Assembly: GCA_017455185.1 (NCBI GenBank)
Contig: JAFTBN010000048.1
Span: 1 to 36,231, forward strand
Length of the DNA: 36,231 bases
Direction: 5' to 3'
Origin: Clostridia bacterium
GTDB lineage: Bacteria; Bacillota; Clostridia; Oscillospirales; CAG-272
The notes beneath the pieces were generated by a model. The model saw only the letters and a list, made by a program, of their open reading frames with translations, did no database searches and was not told the origin of the DNA. A program made the translations under genes and the position numbers. Of this stretch, positions 1-8,619 are shown piece by piece (within the stretch, counting starts at the first letter, position 1; each line of letters starts with the position of its first letter).

Positions 1-242
1 AGAGTGGAGATTTTTTGCGCAGCAAAAAATACGACTCGGTCCTTGATTGACTCAGCCGGATATGCTTCTAATTCAACCGAGTTATCTCAAGGTATACCTT
101 GGAGAAAAAAGCCATTTACATACAGTATCTTGACACCAACTGGTCCTTTCGAAAACTTGACTTTTTCTGCTCGAAATGTTAATATGGAATGACTTATCTA
201 TTAATCTTATCTTTAAAATTTTGAAAGACAAACGGAGTTTTC
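1..242. other. AT-rich left-edge region upstream of the ABC exporter, no convincing gene
   Basis: This stretch is visibly more AT-rich than the genes that follow. It contains one inverted repeat at 10-30 (9-base arms, 3-base loop) and a good promoter at 157-185. A 62-codon open frame at 4-192 has no ribosome site, no recognisable motif and composition unlike the neighbours, so I do not call it a gene. It may be the end of a spacer or a remnant continuing to the left of the window. Confidence 0.5.
157..185 (+). promoter_or_regulatory. Sigma-A promoter for the ABC exporter operon
   Basis: A -35 box TTGACT (157-162) and a -10 box TAATAT (180-185) are separated by 17 bases. The inferred start of transcription lies about 50 bases before the first ABC gene at 243. 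Box match and spacing are good for the housekeeping sigma factor. Confidence 0.7.
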
Positions 243-1991
243 ATGCGCCATCTGTTTCAATACCTGAAAGCGTATAAAAAAGAATCGATCATCAGCCCAC
301 TTTTCAAATTGCTGGAAGCGGGCTTTGATCTGTTTGTCCCGATTGTCATCGCGGCCATTATCGACCGGGGGATTGCACAGGAAGACAAGGGATTTGTCTG
401 GGGCATGACCGCCCTTTTGGTTCTGCTTGCACTAATCGGACTGAGCTGCTCCCTGATTGCCCAGTATTTTGCAGCCAAGGCATCGGTCGGCATGGCTTCG
501 GACCTGAGGCACGACCTGTTTGCCAAACTGCAGTCCTTCAGTTACGCCGATACGGACAAGATCGGCGTTGCCACCATGATTACCCGTCTGACCAGCGACA
601 TCAACCAGTTGCAGGCAGGCGTCAACTGGACGCTGCGCCTGTTTCTGCGCTCCCCTGTCATCGTGCTGGGAGCCGTCATTTGCGCCTTCTTTATTGATCC
701 GAAAATCGCAATTGTCTTTGCTGTCCTCGTTCCGATTCTGGCGCTGGTCGTTTTCTTTATCCTTCTGTTCACGGCTCCGCTTTATACAAAAGCCCAGGGC
801 AAGCTGGACAGCGTGACCCAGCTGACCCGTGAAAATCTCAACGGGGCCAGAGTTGTACGGGCATTCTGTCGCGAGCAGCCTGAAATCGATGCGTTCGAGC
901 AGGCCAACCGGACCCACGTCCGGTCCCAGTTCTTTGTGGGACGGATTTCCGCCCTGCTCAATCCCCTGACCTATCTGCTCATCAATCTGGGCATCATCGT
1001 CCTTCTTCAGGTCGGAGCGATCCGGGTGAACGTCGGCTCGCTGACCCAGGGACAGGTCGTTGCCCTGTTCAATTACATGTCCCAGATTCTGATTGAACTG
1101 ATCAAGCTGGCCAATACGACGATTACCGTCACCAAATCCATTGCCTGCGGCAACCGGATTTTTACGGTCCTGGACCTGAAAACGGGTCTGGACGATTCCG
1201 CACAGCAGGACAACCCGGTCCAGACCGCGGAAACCGGGGACGAGGCGGTTTCCTTCCGCCATGTTTCCCTGACATACGACGGGGCCGCCGCACCTTCGCT
1301 GAATGAAATCAACTTCACCGCCATGCAGGGCGACACCGTCGGCATCATCGGCGGAACAGGCTGCGGAAAAAGTTCCCTTGTGTCGCTGATTGCCAGATTC
1401 TACGACGTCACGCAGGGGCAGGTCCTGGTCAACGGCCGGGACGTGAGAACCATGGACCCCGAAACACTCCGACGCAAAATCGGATTCGTCCCCCAGAAGG
1501 CGGTCCTGTTCAAAGGAACCGTAAGATCCAATCTGCTTTGGGGCAAAGAGGACGCGACCGATGAAGAATTGTGGGAAGCCCTGACTCTGGCACAGGCGGC
1601 CGACTTTATCCGGGAACGCCCCCTGGGACTGGACTCGGAGGTGGAGGCCGGAGGCAAAAACTTCTCGGGCGGACAGAGACAGCGTCTGACCATCGCCCGG
1701 GCGCTTGTTCGCAAGCCGGGGATCCTGATTCTGGACGACTCCTCAAGCGCCCTGGATTTTGCAACCGACGCAAGACTGCGCCGCGCCCTTTCTTCCCTGC
1801 CGTATCACCCGACCCTGTTTCTGATTTCCCAACGGACTTCCTCCATCCGGTCGGCGGACCGGATTCTGGTTCTGGAACACGGCAATCTTGTGGCCAGCGG
1901 CACGCACAGCGAATTGCTCAAGACCTCCGATGTGTACCGGGAGATTCATTCCTCCCAGACCAAAGCGGAAGCGGAAGGAGGTCTGGAATGA
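243..1991 (+). CDS. ABC exporter half-transporter, degenerate-site subunit
   Basis: This is a 582-residue ABC half-transporter: an N-terminal six-helix membrane domain (about 15-310) followed by a nucleotide-binding domain (about 335-575). Walker A is GGTGCGKSS (370-378) and the signature is FSGGQ (474-478). The Walker B segment ends in DD, so Asp499 replaces the catalytic glutamate, and the switch histidine is Gln530 (ISQR). These two substitutions mark the non-catalytic site of heterodimeric exporters such as TM287/288, BmrCD and LmrCD. The next gene, overlapping by 4 bases, has intact Glu and His, so the two very likely form one heterodimer. The ATG at 243 follows a CGGAG ribosome site. 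Substrate is unknown; a drug, lipid or peptide exporter is the usual role of this family. Confidence 0.93.
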   Translation: MRHLFQYLKAYKKESIISPLFKLLEAGFDLFVPIVIAAIIDRGIAQEDKGFVWGMTALLVLLALIGLSCSLIAQYFAAKASVGMASDLRHDLFAKLQSFSYADTDKIGVATMITRLTSDINQLQAGVNWTLRLFLRSPVIVLGAVICAFFIDPKIAIVFAVLVPILALVVFFILLFTAPLYTKAQGKLDSVTQLTRENLNGARVVRAFCREQPEIDAFEQANRTHVRSQFFVGRISALLNPLTYLLINLGIIVLLQVGAIRVNVGSLTQGQVVALFNYMSQILIELIKLANTTITVTKSIACGNRIFTVLDLKTGLDDSAQQDNPVQTAETGDEAVSFRHVSLTYDGAAAPSLNEINFTAMQGDTVGIIGGTGCGKSSLVSLIARFYDVTQGQVLVNGRDVRTMDPETLRRKIGFVPQKAVLFKGTVRSNLLWGKEDATDEELWEALTLAQAADFIRERPLGLDSEVEAGGKNFSGGQRQRLTIARALVRKPGILILDDSSSALDFATDARLRRALSSLPYHPTLFLISQRTSSIRSADRILVLEHGNLVASGTHSELLKTSDVYREIHSSQTKAEAEGGLE

Positions 1992-3769
1992 AGAACCCCT
2001 CCACCTTCCGTCGTCTTTTGCGCTACCTGCGTCACTCCAGGATTCTGCTGTTCCTTTCGTTGATGTTCACCCTGGCAACCGTTTTCTCGGCTCTCTATCT
2101 GCCCGTTCTGTTCGGAGACGTCATCGACGTCATCGTCGGAAAGGATCAGGTGGATTTCGATGCCATCCGCACTTTGTCGGTCCGGATTCTGATTCTCATC
2201 GGCTGCACGGCCCTTCTCCAGTGGCTGATCAACATCTGCAACAACCGCATGGCCTTCTCCATCATCTACGAGATGCGCCGGGATGCTTTTTCCAAATTGC
2301 AGAAACTGCCCCTGTCCTATCTGGACAACCACCCGACCGGGGAAACCGTCAGCCGTATCGTCTCGGACACCGAGCAGCTGACCGACGGGCTGCTTCTCGG
2401 ATTCACACAGTTTTTCTCCGGCATCCTGACCATTCTGGGAACGCTCGCATTCATGTTCCGTATCCGCTGGCAGATTGCCCTTCTGGTTGTGCTGATCACT
2501 CCGCTTTCCCTGTTTGTCGCCTCCTTCATCGCCCGCCATTCCTACCATCTGTTCCATGCCCAGGCCAAAATCCGGGCCGAGCAGACCGCTCTGGTGGACG
2601 AACTAATCGGGCAGCACAAAGTGGTGACGGCCTTCAGTCATGAACAGACCTCTCTTGCCGACTTTGACCATGTAAACGAAGAGCTGCGCACCACTTCCCG
2701 CCGCGCCTTGTTCTTTTCTTCCCTGACCAACCCGTCCACCCGGTTTGTCAACAACCTGGTCTATGCGGGCGTTGCGCTGACCGGCGCCCTGATCTGCATC
2801 GCAGCCGAAGGGACCGGGTCGGGAATGAGCGTGGGATCTTTGTTTTCCCTTCTGACCTACGCCACCCAATACACCAAGCCGTTCAATGAGATTTCGGGCG
2901 TCATCGCCGAAATGCAGAACGCCCTGGCCTGCGCCCGGCGGGTCTTTGACCTGCTCGACGCCGAAGAAGAGCCCGAAGACCCGGCAGACGCACACACGCT
3001 GACCAAGGAAGAGATCGACGGCAGAATCGATATCGACGACGTCTCCTTCTCCTATACGCCCGACCGGCCTTTGATTGAGCATTTCCGTCTCTCACTGCAA
3101 AACGGACAGCGGGTGGCGATTGTCGGCCCGACCGGCTGCGGCAAAACCACCATGATCAACCTGATTATGCGGTTTTACGACTGCGACGAGGGAGAGATCC
3201 GCATCAGCGGCTACCCAACAAAATCCCTGACCCGCGCTTCCCTGCGCCGGAACGTCGGCATGGTGCTGCAGGACACCTGGCTCAAACAGGCCAGCGTCTA
3301 CGACAACATCGCCATGTCCAAGCCGGGCGCCACAAAAGAGGAAGTCGAGCAGGCCGCCATGGCGGCGCATGCCCACAATTTCATCCGGCGCCTTCCCCAA
3401 GGATACGATACCATTCTGGGAGAGGGGGGCGGTTCGCTTTCCCAGGGACAGAAACAGCTGCTTTGCATCGCGAGAGTCATGCTGGCCCTGCCCCCCGTCC
3501 TGATTCTGGATGAAGCCACTTCCTCCATCGATACGCGGACCGAACTCAAGATCCAGAACGCGTTCTCCAACATGATGCGCGGACGGACTTCGATCGTCAT
3601 CGCCCACCGGCTTTCCACCATCCGTGAAGCGGACATCATCCTGGTCATGAAAGACGGAAAAGTCGTGGAAAGAGGCAACCACAAAACCCTGCTGGAAAAA
3701 GGAGGATACTACGCCGAACTGTACAACAGTCAGTTCGACGCCACCGAATCCTCTTCCGAGCAGCCCTGA
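1988..3769 (+). CDS. ABC exporter half-transporter, catalytic-site subunit
   Basis: This 593-residue half-transporter has a membrane domain (about 15-315) and a nucleotide-binding domain (about 345-585). Walker A is GPTGCGKTT (from 380), the signature is LSQGQ (484-488), the catalytic Glu509 sits in ILDEATSS and the switch His540 in IAHRLS, all intact. The start ATG at 1988 overlaps the stop of the upstream gene (ATGA), which implies translational coupling. A longer in-frame reading back to 1571 lies entirely inside the first gene and is rejected. Together with the preceding subunit it should form a heterodimeric exporter in the cytoplasmic membrane with one hydrolysing and one degenerate ATP site. 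Substrate cannot be inferred. Confidence 0.93.
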   Translation: MKNPSTFRRLLRYLRHSRILLFLSLMFTLATVFSALYLPVLFGDVIDVIVGKDQVDFDAIRTLSVRILILIGCTALLQWLINICNNRMAFSIIYEMRRDAFSKLQKLPLSYLDNHPTGETVSRIVSDTEQLTDGLLLGFTQFFSGILTILGTLAFMFRIRWQIALLVVLITPLSLFVASFIARHSYHLFHAQAKIRAEQTALVDELIGQHKVVTAFSHEQTSLADFDHVNEELRTTSRRALFFSSLTNPSTRFVNNLVYAGVALTGALICIAAEGTGSGMSVGSLFSLLTYATQYTKPFNEISGVIAEMQNALACARRVFDLLDAEEEPEDPADAHTLTKEEIDGRIDIDDVSFSYTPDRPLIEHFRLSLQNGQRVAIVGPTGCGKTTMINLIMRFYDCDEGEIRISGYPTKSLTRASLRRNVGMVLQDTWLKQASVYDNIAMSKPGATKEEVEQAAMAAHAHNFIRRLPQGYDTILGEGGGSLSQGQKQLLCIARVMLALPPVLILDEATSSIDTRTELKIQNAFSNMMRGRTSIVIAHRLSTIREADIILVMKDGKVVERGNHKTLLEKGGYYAELYNSQFDATESSSEQP

Positions 3770-3772
3770 AGC

Positions 3773-3804
3773 GTTAACACTCCGTTAACATATATCTTTA
3801 TAAT
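3773..3804 (+). promoter_or_regulatory. Possible promoter with GTTAACA direct repeats
   Basis: Two copies of GTTAACA (3773-3779 and 3784-3790) are spaced 11 bases start to start, about one helical turn. They are followed by a TATAAT box at 3799-3804. TTAACA of the first repeat would give a long 19-base spacer to this box, so the promoter is weak or needs an activator. The repeats could be operator half-sites for the ABC protein gene at 3903. Function is inferred only. Confidence 0.4.
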
Positions 3805-3902
3805 TATGATTTGTTTTATTTGTCGGATCGCGATTACTCTGCCTGTCTGTTCCTTCTTTGCGGTCTGTCATTCCAATCAATCGTCAAGTGAGGATACAGT
3901 CT

Positions 3903-6900
3903 ATGCTTTCCATGCATGAAATTGTCAAGACCTATGAGGCGGGAGACACGAAAGTTCCCGCGCTCAAAGGCATCAGTCTGCACTTCCGGAGAAATGAATT
4001 CGTTTCGATTCTCGGGCCATCCGGCTGCGGGAAGACAACGCTTCTGAACATCATCGGAGGACTGGACCAATACACATCCGGCGACCTTGTCATCAACGGC
4101 ATTTCCACCAAGAATTATTCGGATTCGGACTGGGACAGCTACCGGAATCACTCCATCGGCTTCGTTTTCCAGAACTACAATCTGATTCCCCATCAGACCG
4201 TTCTGAGCAACGTTGAACTCGCCCTGACTCTTTCGGGCGTCAGCAAGGAGGAACGCCGGCGCCGCGCGGCCGAGGCACTTGACCGGGTGGGACTCGGCGA
4301 TCAGCTGGAGAAAAAGCCGAATCAGATGTCCGGCGGACAGATGCAGCGCGTCGCCATCGCGCGGGCTCTGGTCAACAATCCGGATATTTTGCTGGCGGAC
4401 GAACCGACCGGCGCGCTGGACACCTCTACCAGCGTCCAGATCATGGACCTGCTCAAAGAGATTGCCAAGGACAAGTTGGTCGTCATGGTCACCCACAACC
4501 CTGAACTGGCCAACCAATACTCCACCCGGATCATCAACATCCGCGACGGTCTTATCACCGGTGACTCCAATCCTTTTGACGGGCAGGAGGAAGTTCTCCC
4601 CCAGGGCGCCCCTGCAGAGAACGGCGCCGGGGAGAAAAAGGCAAAGACGGGCAAAAAGGCAAAGAAGCCTTCGATGTCCATGCTCACCGCCCTGAATCTT
4701 TCCCTGAAGAACCTGCTGACCAAAAAGGCCCGGACCATTCTGGTTGCCATCGCGGGATCCATCGGCATCATCGGCATCGCCCTGATTCTTTCCATTTCCT
4801 ACGGCATCAACAATTACATCGATAAGCTGCAGGAAGATACCCTTTCCTCGTATCCGATTACGCTGAACAGCGAGGAACAGGACTATTCCTCCCTGAGCAC
4901 GGTCATGCAGCGCAGCTCGGAAAAGAATCCCGACCAGGACCCCAACCGCATCTACGTGGACAACTCGCTGGCCGGAATGCTAAATGCTCTCGGTTCGACC
5001 AAGACCAACGACCTGAAAAGTTTCTATGCCTACTACCGGGCGCATCAGGATGAGTTGGCGGACGCTCTGACCGACGTCCGCGTCACCTATGATTTTACCA
5101 TGTACGCCTATTCGCAGGACGGCAAGACGCAAATCAATCCGACGACCATCTTCGACCATCTGGGCGCGGACTTCTCTTCGGTTCTCGGACTGATGAGTTC
5201 CACGGCCATGTCCCGTTTTTCGGTCTTTTCCGAAATGCTGGACAGCCGGTCCCTTCTTTCCAGCCAATACGACGTGCTGGCCGGCGCATGGCCCGAAAAA
5301 TTTGATGAAGTGGTGCTGGTCGTAGACGAGAACAACAAGATCTCCAATATGAGCCTTTACATCCTGGGTCTGCGGGATCAGGATGACATCGCAACCTATT
5401 TCGAACAGCTGACCAAAGGCGAGTACAGCCAGAGCGGAGACGTGGAATTCACCGACCAGATTTCCTATTCGTATGAGGATTTCATCGGCATGACCTTCTA
5501 CATCGTCCCGAACTCGGACTTCTTCGCTCCTGCCGGAAAAACCTATGACACGAAGAGCGGAACCGCTCCTCTTTACGAGGATATCCGCAATCAGCCCGGG
5601 TACGACCAGAGCGCATTTGTCAAGGCAAACGGCATCCCGATTCACATCAGCGGAATCGTGCGTCCCAACCCGAACGCCACCTCCACGTCCATTACGGGAA
5701 CCATCGGTTACACACGAGACCTGTCCAACTACCTGTACACCTTCTATTTGACAAGACCGACGCTTTTGGCGCAGACGGCTTCCCCGGATTACGACATCAC
5801 CACAGGACTTGAGTTCGACAAAGGACAGTACGACAATCTGAGCAACGAAGAAAAGATCGAATACCTGGAATGGTATCTGGCCCAGGAGGAAAACCAGGAC
5901 GACAAAGCGGACATCGCCCGCGCCGTACTCCTTCGGAACATGGACAGTCTGCTGGACGACGAAGTCAAAGCCCAGATGGCCGGCATGTCGCTGCAGGAAA
6001 AAGCAAATGCCGTCGTGACCGATCTCGAGACGTTGCTTCAGACCAATCCGGAAGCCTTCAAAACGATCCTTTTGCAAATCATCCAGGCCATGGCCCCGGA
6101 TCAGTACGAACAGATTGCCGCTTACGCCTCGCAGTTCAGCGCGCAGGCTCTGTACGAAGCGCTCAAGGAACAGGGCTATGCGTTCGAATCCCTTGACGAC
6201 GCCACCCAAAGCCAGCTGGCCGGACTGATCCTGTCCAAATATTCCGAAGAAGAAATCAACGACATTCTGGCTCTCATCCTCAAATACAAACTCAGGCAGG
6301 AGTATCAGCAAACCTATGCGGCCATGTCGCAGGATTCTTTGTGCGTGCTTTTCGACACGACCCTCTACCCCGCCATGACCGACGAACAGAAGGCAGCCCT
6401 GTACGACACCTACCTTCCCTCTCGCGTTTCCCCCAACTCCTACGACGACGTCATGAAACAGTTCGGACGGGTGGATACGGACAATCCGAAGAGCATCAGT
6501 TTCTTCCCGAAGGATTTCAATTCCAAGGATATCGTGTCCGATTTCATCACCCGGTACAACGACCAGACCGAAGAATCCAAAAAAGTCACCTATACCGACT
6601 TTATCGGCCTGCTTCTCTCCTCGATTACCACGATCATCAACATCATCAGCTACGTGCTCATCGCGTTCGTCTCGATTTCGCTTGTGGTGTCTTCCATCAT
6701 GATCGGCGTCATCACCTACATCTCCGTGCTGGAACGGACCAAGGAAATCGGCATTCTCCGCGCCATCGGCGCGTCCAAGCGCGACGTCAGCCGCGTGTTC
6801 AACGCCGAAACCCTGATCATCGGATTTGCGGCAGGACTGATCGGCATTCTGGCCACCATTCTGCTCTGTCTGCCGGTGAACCTGATCATCCGCCTGCTCT

Positions 6901-7049
6901 CGGGCGTCTCGGCCGTACAGGCCGCGCTTCCCTTTGCGGGTGCGATCATCCTGGTGCTCATCAGCATGTTCCTGACCTTCATCGCAGGCCTGATTCCGGC
7001 CCGCCTTGCAGCCAAGAAAGATCCCGTGGTCGCCTTGCGGACCGAATAA
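3903..7049 (+). CDS. Fused ABC ATPase-FtsX/MacB-type permease with giant extracytoplasmic domain
   Basis: About 1048 residues. The N-terminal ATPase belongs to the MacB/LolD type, with Walker A at 38-46, signature MSGGQ near 142-146 and Walker B LLADEPTG near 163-170. A Lys/Ala-rich linker (about 235-258) leads to a first membrane helix (278-298). An extracytoplasmic region of about 600 residues follows, then three C-terminal helices (about 908-935, 970-990, 1008-1030) and the FtsX-like signature ERTKEIGILRAIGAS (944-958). Known family roles are mechanotransmission, lipoprotein or antimicrobial-peptide export and envelope remodelling rather than classical import. I chose ATG 3903 because GAGG lies 9 bases upstream; an upstream TTG at 3858 would add 15 poorly supported residues. 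It may be transcribed separately from the exporter pair, since 133 bases with promoter-like sequence precede it. Confidence 0.88.
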   Translation: MLSMHEIVKTYEAGDTKVPALKGISLHFRRNEFVSILGPSGCGKTTLLNIIGGLDQYTSGDLVINGISTKNYSDSDWDSYRNHSIGFVFQNYNLIPHQTVLSNVELALTLSGVSKEERRRRAAEALDRVGLGDQLEKKPNQMSGGQMQRVAIARALVNNPDILLADEPTGALDTSTSVQIMDLLKEIAKDKLVVMVTHNPELANQYSTRIINIRDGLITGDSNPFDGQEEVLPQGAPAENGAGEKKAKTGKKAKKPSMSMLTALNLSLKNLLTKKARTILVAIAGSIGIIGIALILSISYGINNYIDKLQEDTLSSYPITLNSEEQDYSSLSTVMQRSSEKNPDQDPNRIYVDNSLAGMLNALGSTKTNDLKSFYAYYRAHQDELADALTDVRVTYDFTMYAYSQDGKTQINPTTIFDHLGADFSSVLGLMSSTAMSRFSVFSEMLDSRSLLSSQYDVLAGAWPEKFDEVVLVVDENNKISNMSLYILGLRDQDDIATYFEQLTKGEYSQSGDVEFTDQISYSYEDFIGMTFYIVPNSDFFAPAGKTYDTKSGTAPLYEDIRNQPGYDQSAFVKANGIPIHISGIVRPNPNATSTSITGTIGYTRDLSNYLYTFYLTRPTLLAQTASPDYDITTGLEFDKGQYDNLSNEEKIEYLEWYLAQEENQDDKADIARAVLLRNMDSLLDDEVKAQMAGMSLQEKANAVVTDLETLLQTNPEAFKTILLQIIQAMAPDQYEQIAAYASQFSAQALYEALKEQGYAFESLDDATQSQLAGLILSKYSEEEINDILALILKYKLRQEYQQTYAAMSQDSLCVLFDTTLYPAMTDEQKAALYDTYLPSRVSPNSYDDVMKQFGRVDTDNPKSISFFPKDFNSKDIVSDFITRYNDQTEESKKVTYTDFIGLLLSSITTIINIISYVLIAFVSISLVVSSIMIGVITYISVLERTKEIGILRAIGASKRDVSRVFNAETLIIGFAAGLIGILATILLCLPVNLIIRLLSGVSAVQAALPFAGAIILVLISMFLTFIAGLIPARLAAKKDPVVALRTE

Positions 7050-7072
7050 AGCAGCACCGATGCATACAAAAA

Positions 7073-7107
7073 AGTCCGGAACGGTTCAATCCGCTCCGGA
7101 TTCTTTT
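7073..7107. terminator. Bidirectional intrinsic terminator
   Basis: Arms at 7073-7084 and 7091-7102 form a 12-bp stem with one G-T pair and one mismatch around a 6-base loop. CTTTTT follows on the plus strand, and a run of T lies on the other side when read on the minus strand. It sits between the convergent ABC gene (ends 7049) and aminotransferase gene (ends 7120) and can serve both. Confidence 0.85.
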
Positions 7108-7119
7108 TGTTATTTGACA

Positions 7120-8400
7120 TTATCCGTTCAGTTTTTCCAGCGCCGCCAGCTTCACCGCAACGGCGAGCACCTGCATCGCTTTTTCGAGATCCGTGTTGGA
7201 CGGATAGGTAGGAGCTATGCGGATGTTGGAATCGTCCGGATCCTTGCCGTACGGATAGGTGGCTCCGACATTGGTCAGTTTGACCCCGGCTTCGGCACAG
7301 AGCTGACCGACCCTGGAAGCCGTTCCGGGCATAACGTACAGGCTGATGAAATATCCTCCGTTCGGATCGGTCCAGGAGGCAACGCCCGTAGAACCAAGCT
7401 GCTCCGAAAGGATCCGTTTGACCATTTCGAATTTCGGGCGAATGATTTGCGCCTGCTTCTCCATGTGCGCCCGGATGTGTTCTGCATCCCCGAAATAGCG
7501 GACGTGGCGCAGCTGATTGATTTTATCGTATCCGATGGTCTGAACGCCCATCTGCCGTTTGGCCGCGGCAAGATTCTCCGCGGACATAGCCACCATGGAC
7601 ACGCCGGCGCCCGGGAAGGAAATCTTGGAAGTCGAGAAGAAATAATAGACCCTGTTCTCGTTCCCTGCTTTCCTGCAGGCTGCGAAGATATCCGCGAGCC
7701 GGTCTTCCCTGCCTTCGTACAGATGATGGACCGCATAGGCGTTGTCCCACATGATGCGGAAATCGGGAGCCGCGCATTTCATACGGGCCAGACGTTCCAC
7801 CGTCCGGTCCGAATACGTGATGCCGTCGGGATTGGAATACTTCGGGCAGCACCAGATGCCCTTGACGGACGCATCCGAGGCGGCAATGGCCTCGATCGCG
7901 TCCATATCCAGGTCGCCGTCCCTGAACCGGACCGGAATCATCCGAATGCCCAGGGTCTGCGTCACAAGGAAATGCCGGTCGTAACCCGGAACCGGGCAGA
8001 TAAAAGAGAGTTCCTTTTCCTTTGCCCAGGGGCCGTTTCCTCCCGGAACGCCGTACAGCATCGCGCGCGAAAGCATATCGTACATCAGGTTCAAAGACGA
8101 ATTGCCCCCGACCAGAATCGAATCCTGCGGCAGGGACAGCAGATCCGCAAACAGCGCCTTCATCTCGGGCAGACCGTCCGGAACGCCGTAGTTCCGGCAG
8201 TCGAAACCGCCTTCGGACAGACAGTCCTCCGGCTTCTCCACCGCGCGCAGAATATCCGAAACCAGATCCAGCTGTTCCTTGCAGGGCTTACCGCGAGACA
8301 GATCCAGGTTTAAATGCTGCGCCAGCGCTTCTTTGTATTGCGCCTGCGTCTTCTTCAATTCCGCCTGCAGGGCCGCAGGCGACAGTTCCGCGTATCTCAT
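7120..8400 (-). CDS. PLP-dependent aspartate aminotransferase, subgroup 1c (AspT/MocR-like fold)
   Basis: About 426 residues. The sequence follows the corynebacterial AspT type of fold-I aminotransferase: LDLSRGKP near 32-39, the phrase CPVPGYDRHF near 135-144, WDNAYAVH with Asp219 for the pyridine nitrogen, the Schiff-base Lys259 in STSKISFPGAG, and GGYFISL near the C-terminus. The predicted reaction is transamination between aspartate and 2-oxoglutarate in the cytoplasm. Related enzymes may also use aromatic amino acids, which would fit the aro cluster elsewhere in the window, but that is inference. I prefer ATG at 8400, which opens directly into the family N-terminus; a longer frame to 8478 overlaps the promoter boxes and is rejected. 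The gene appears monocistronic. Confidence 0.9.
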   Translation of the reverse strand: MRYAELSPAALQAELKKTQAQYKEALAQHLNLDLSRGKPCKEQLDLVSDILRAVEKPEDCLSEGGFDCRNYGVPDGLPEMKALFADLLSLPQDSILVGGNSSLNLMYDMLSRAMLYGVPGGNGPWAKEKELSFICPVPGYDRHFLVTQTLGIRMIPVRFRDGDLDMDAIEAIAASDASVKGIWCCPKYSNPDGITYSDRTVERLARMKCAAPDFRIMWDNAYAVHHLYEGREDRLADIFAACRKAGNENRVYYFFSTSKISFPGAGVSMVAMSAENLAAAKRQMGVQTIGYDKINQLRHVRYFGDAEHIRAHMEKQAQIIRPKFEMVKRILSEQLGSTGVASWTDPNGGYFISLYVMPGTASRVGQLCAEAGVKLTNVGATYPYGKDPDDSNIRIAPTYPSNTDLEKAMQVLAVAVKLAALEKLNG

Positions 8401-8449
8401 CTTCAGCTCATCTTTCTTGTCGCATTTGAGGGGGAGTCCCCGAAGATGC

Positions 8450-8478
8450 ATTATAGCATAGGAGGGTTCGAAATGCAA
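8450..8478 (-). promoter_or_regulatory. Sigma-A promoter for the aspartate aminotransferase
   Basis: Read on the minus strand: -35 TTGCAT (8473-8478) and -10 TATAAT (8450-8455) with a 17-base spacer. The roughly 45-base leader contains a small GGGG/CCCC hairpin. Confidence 0.75.
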
Positions 8479-8547
8479 GACATAAAATCTCTTTTTTCAA
8501 AAATTGCGCCGTTTTTTCTTTAAAAAAGCCAATTACGGGCAAAAAAT

Positions 8548-8563
8548 GATTTTTATAAAAATC
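8548..8563. repeat. Perfect 16-bp AT-rich palindrome
   Basis: GATTTTTATAAAAATC reads the same on both strands. Symmetry continues imperfectly into A-run and T-run flanks. It lies between the helicase terminator and the aminotransferase promoter. It may be an operator, a bent-DNA site or just spacer sequence. Confidence 0.45.
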
Positions 8564-8589
8564 GTTTTTGCATTTTTCTGCGTTTTTGT

Positions 8590-8619
8590 AAAAAAGCACC
8601 GGGCTTTCAAGGCCCGGTG
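8590..8619 (-). terminator. Intrinsic terminator of the helicase gene
   Basis: An 8-bp stem CACCGGGC/GCCCGGTG (8597-8604 with 8612-8619) and a 7-base loop are followed on the minus strand by a T-run (8590-8596). The helicase stop codon (8607-8609) lies in the hairpin loop, so translation ends inside the terminator. Confidence 0.88.

Noticed and set aside
4-192. 62-codon plus-strand open frame at the left edge
   Set aside because: No ribosome site, no motifs, and it contains the ABC promoter -35 region.
1571-1987. 139-residue N-terminal extension of the second ABC subunit
   Set aside because: It lies within the first ABC gene in another frame; the ATG at 1988 opens at the family N-terminus.
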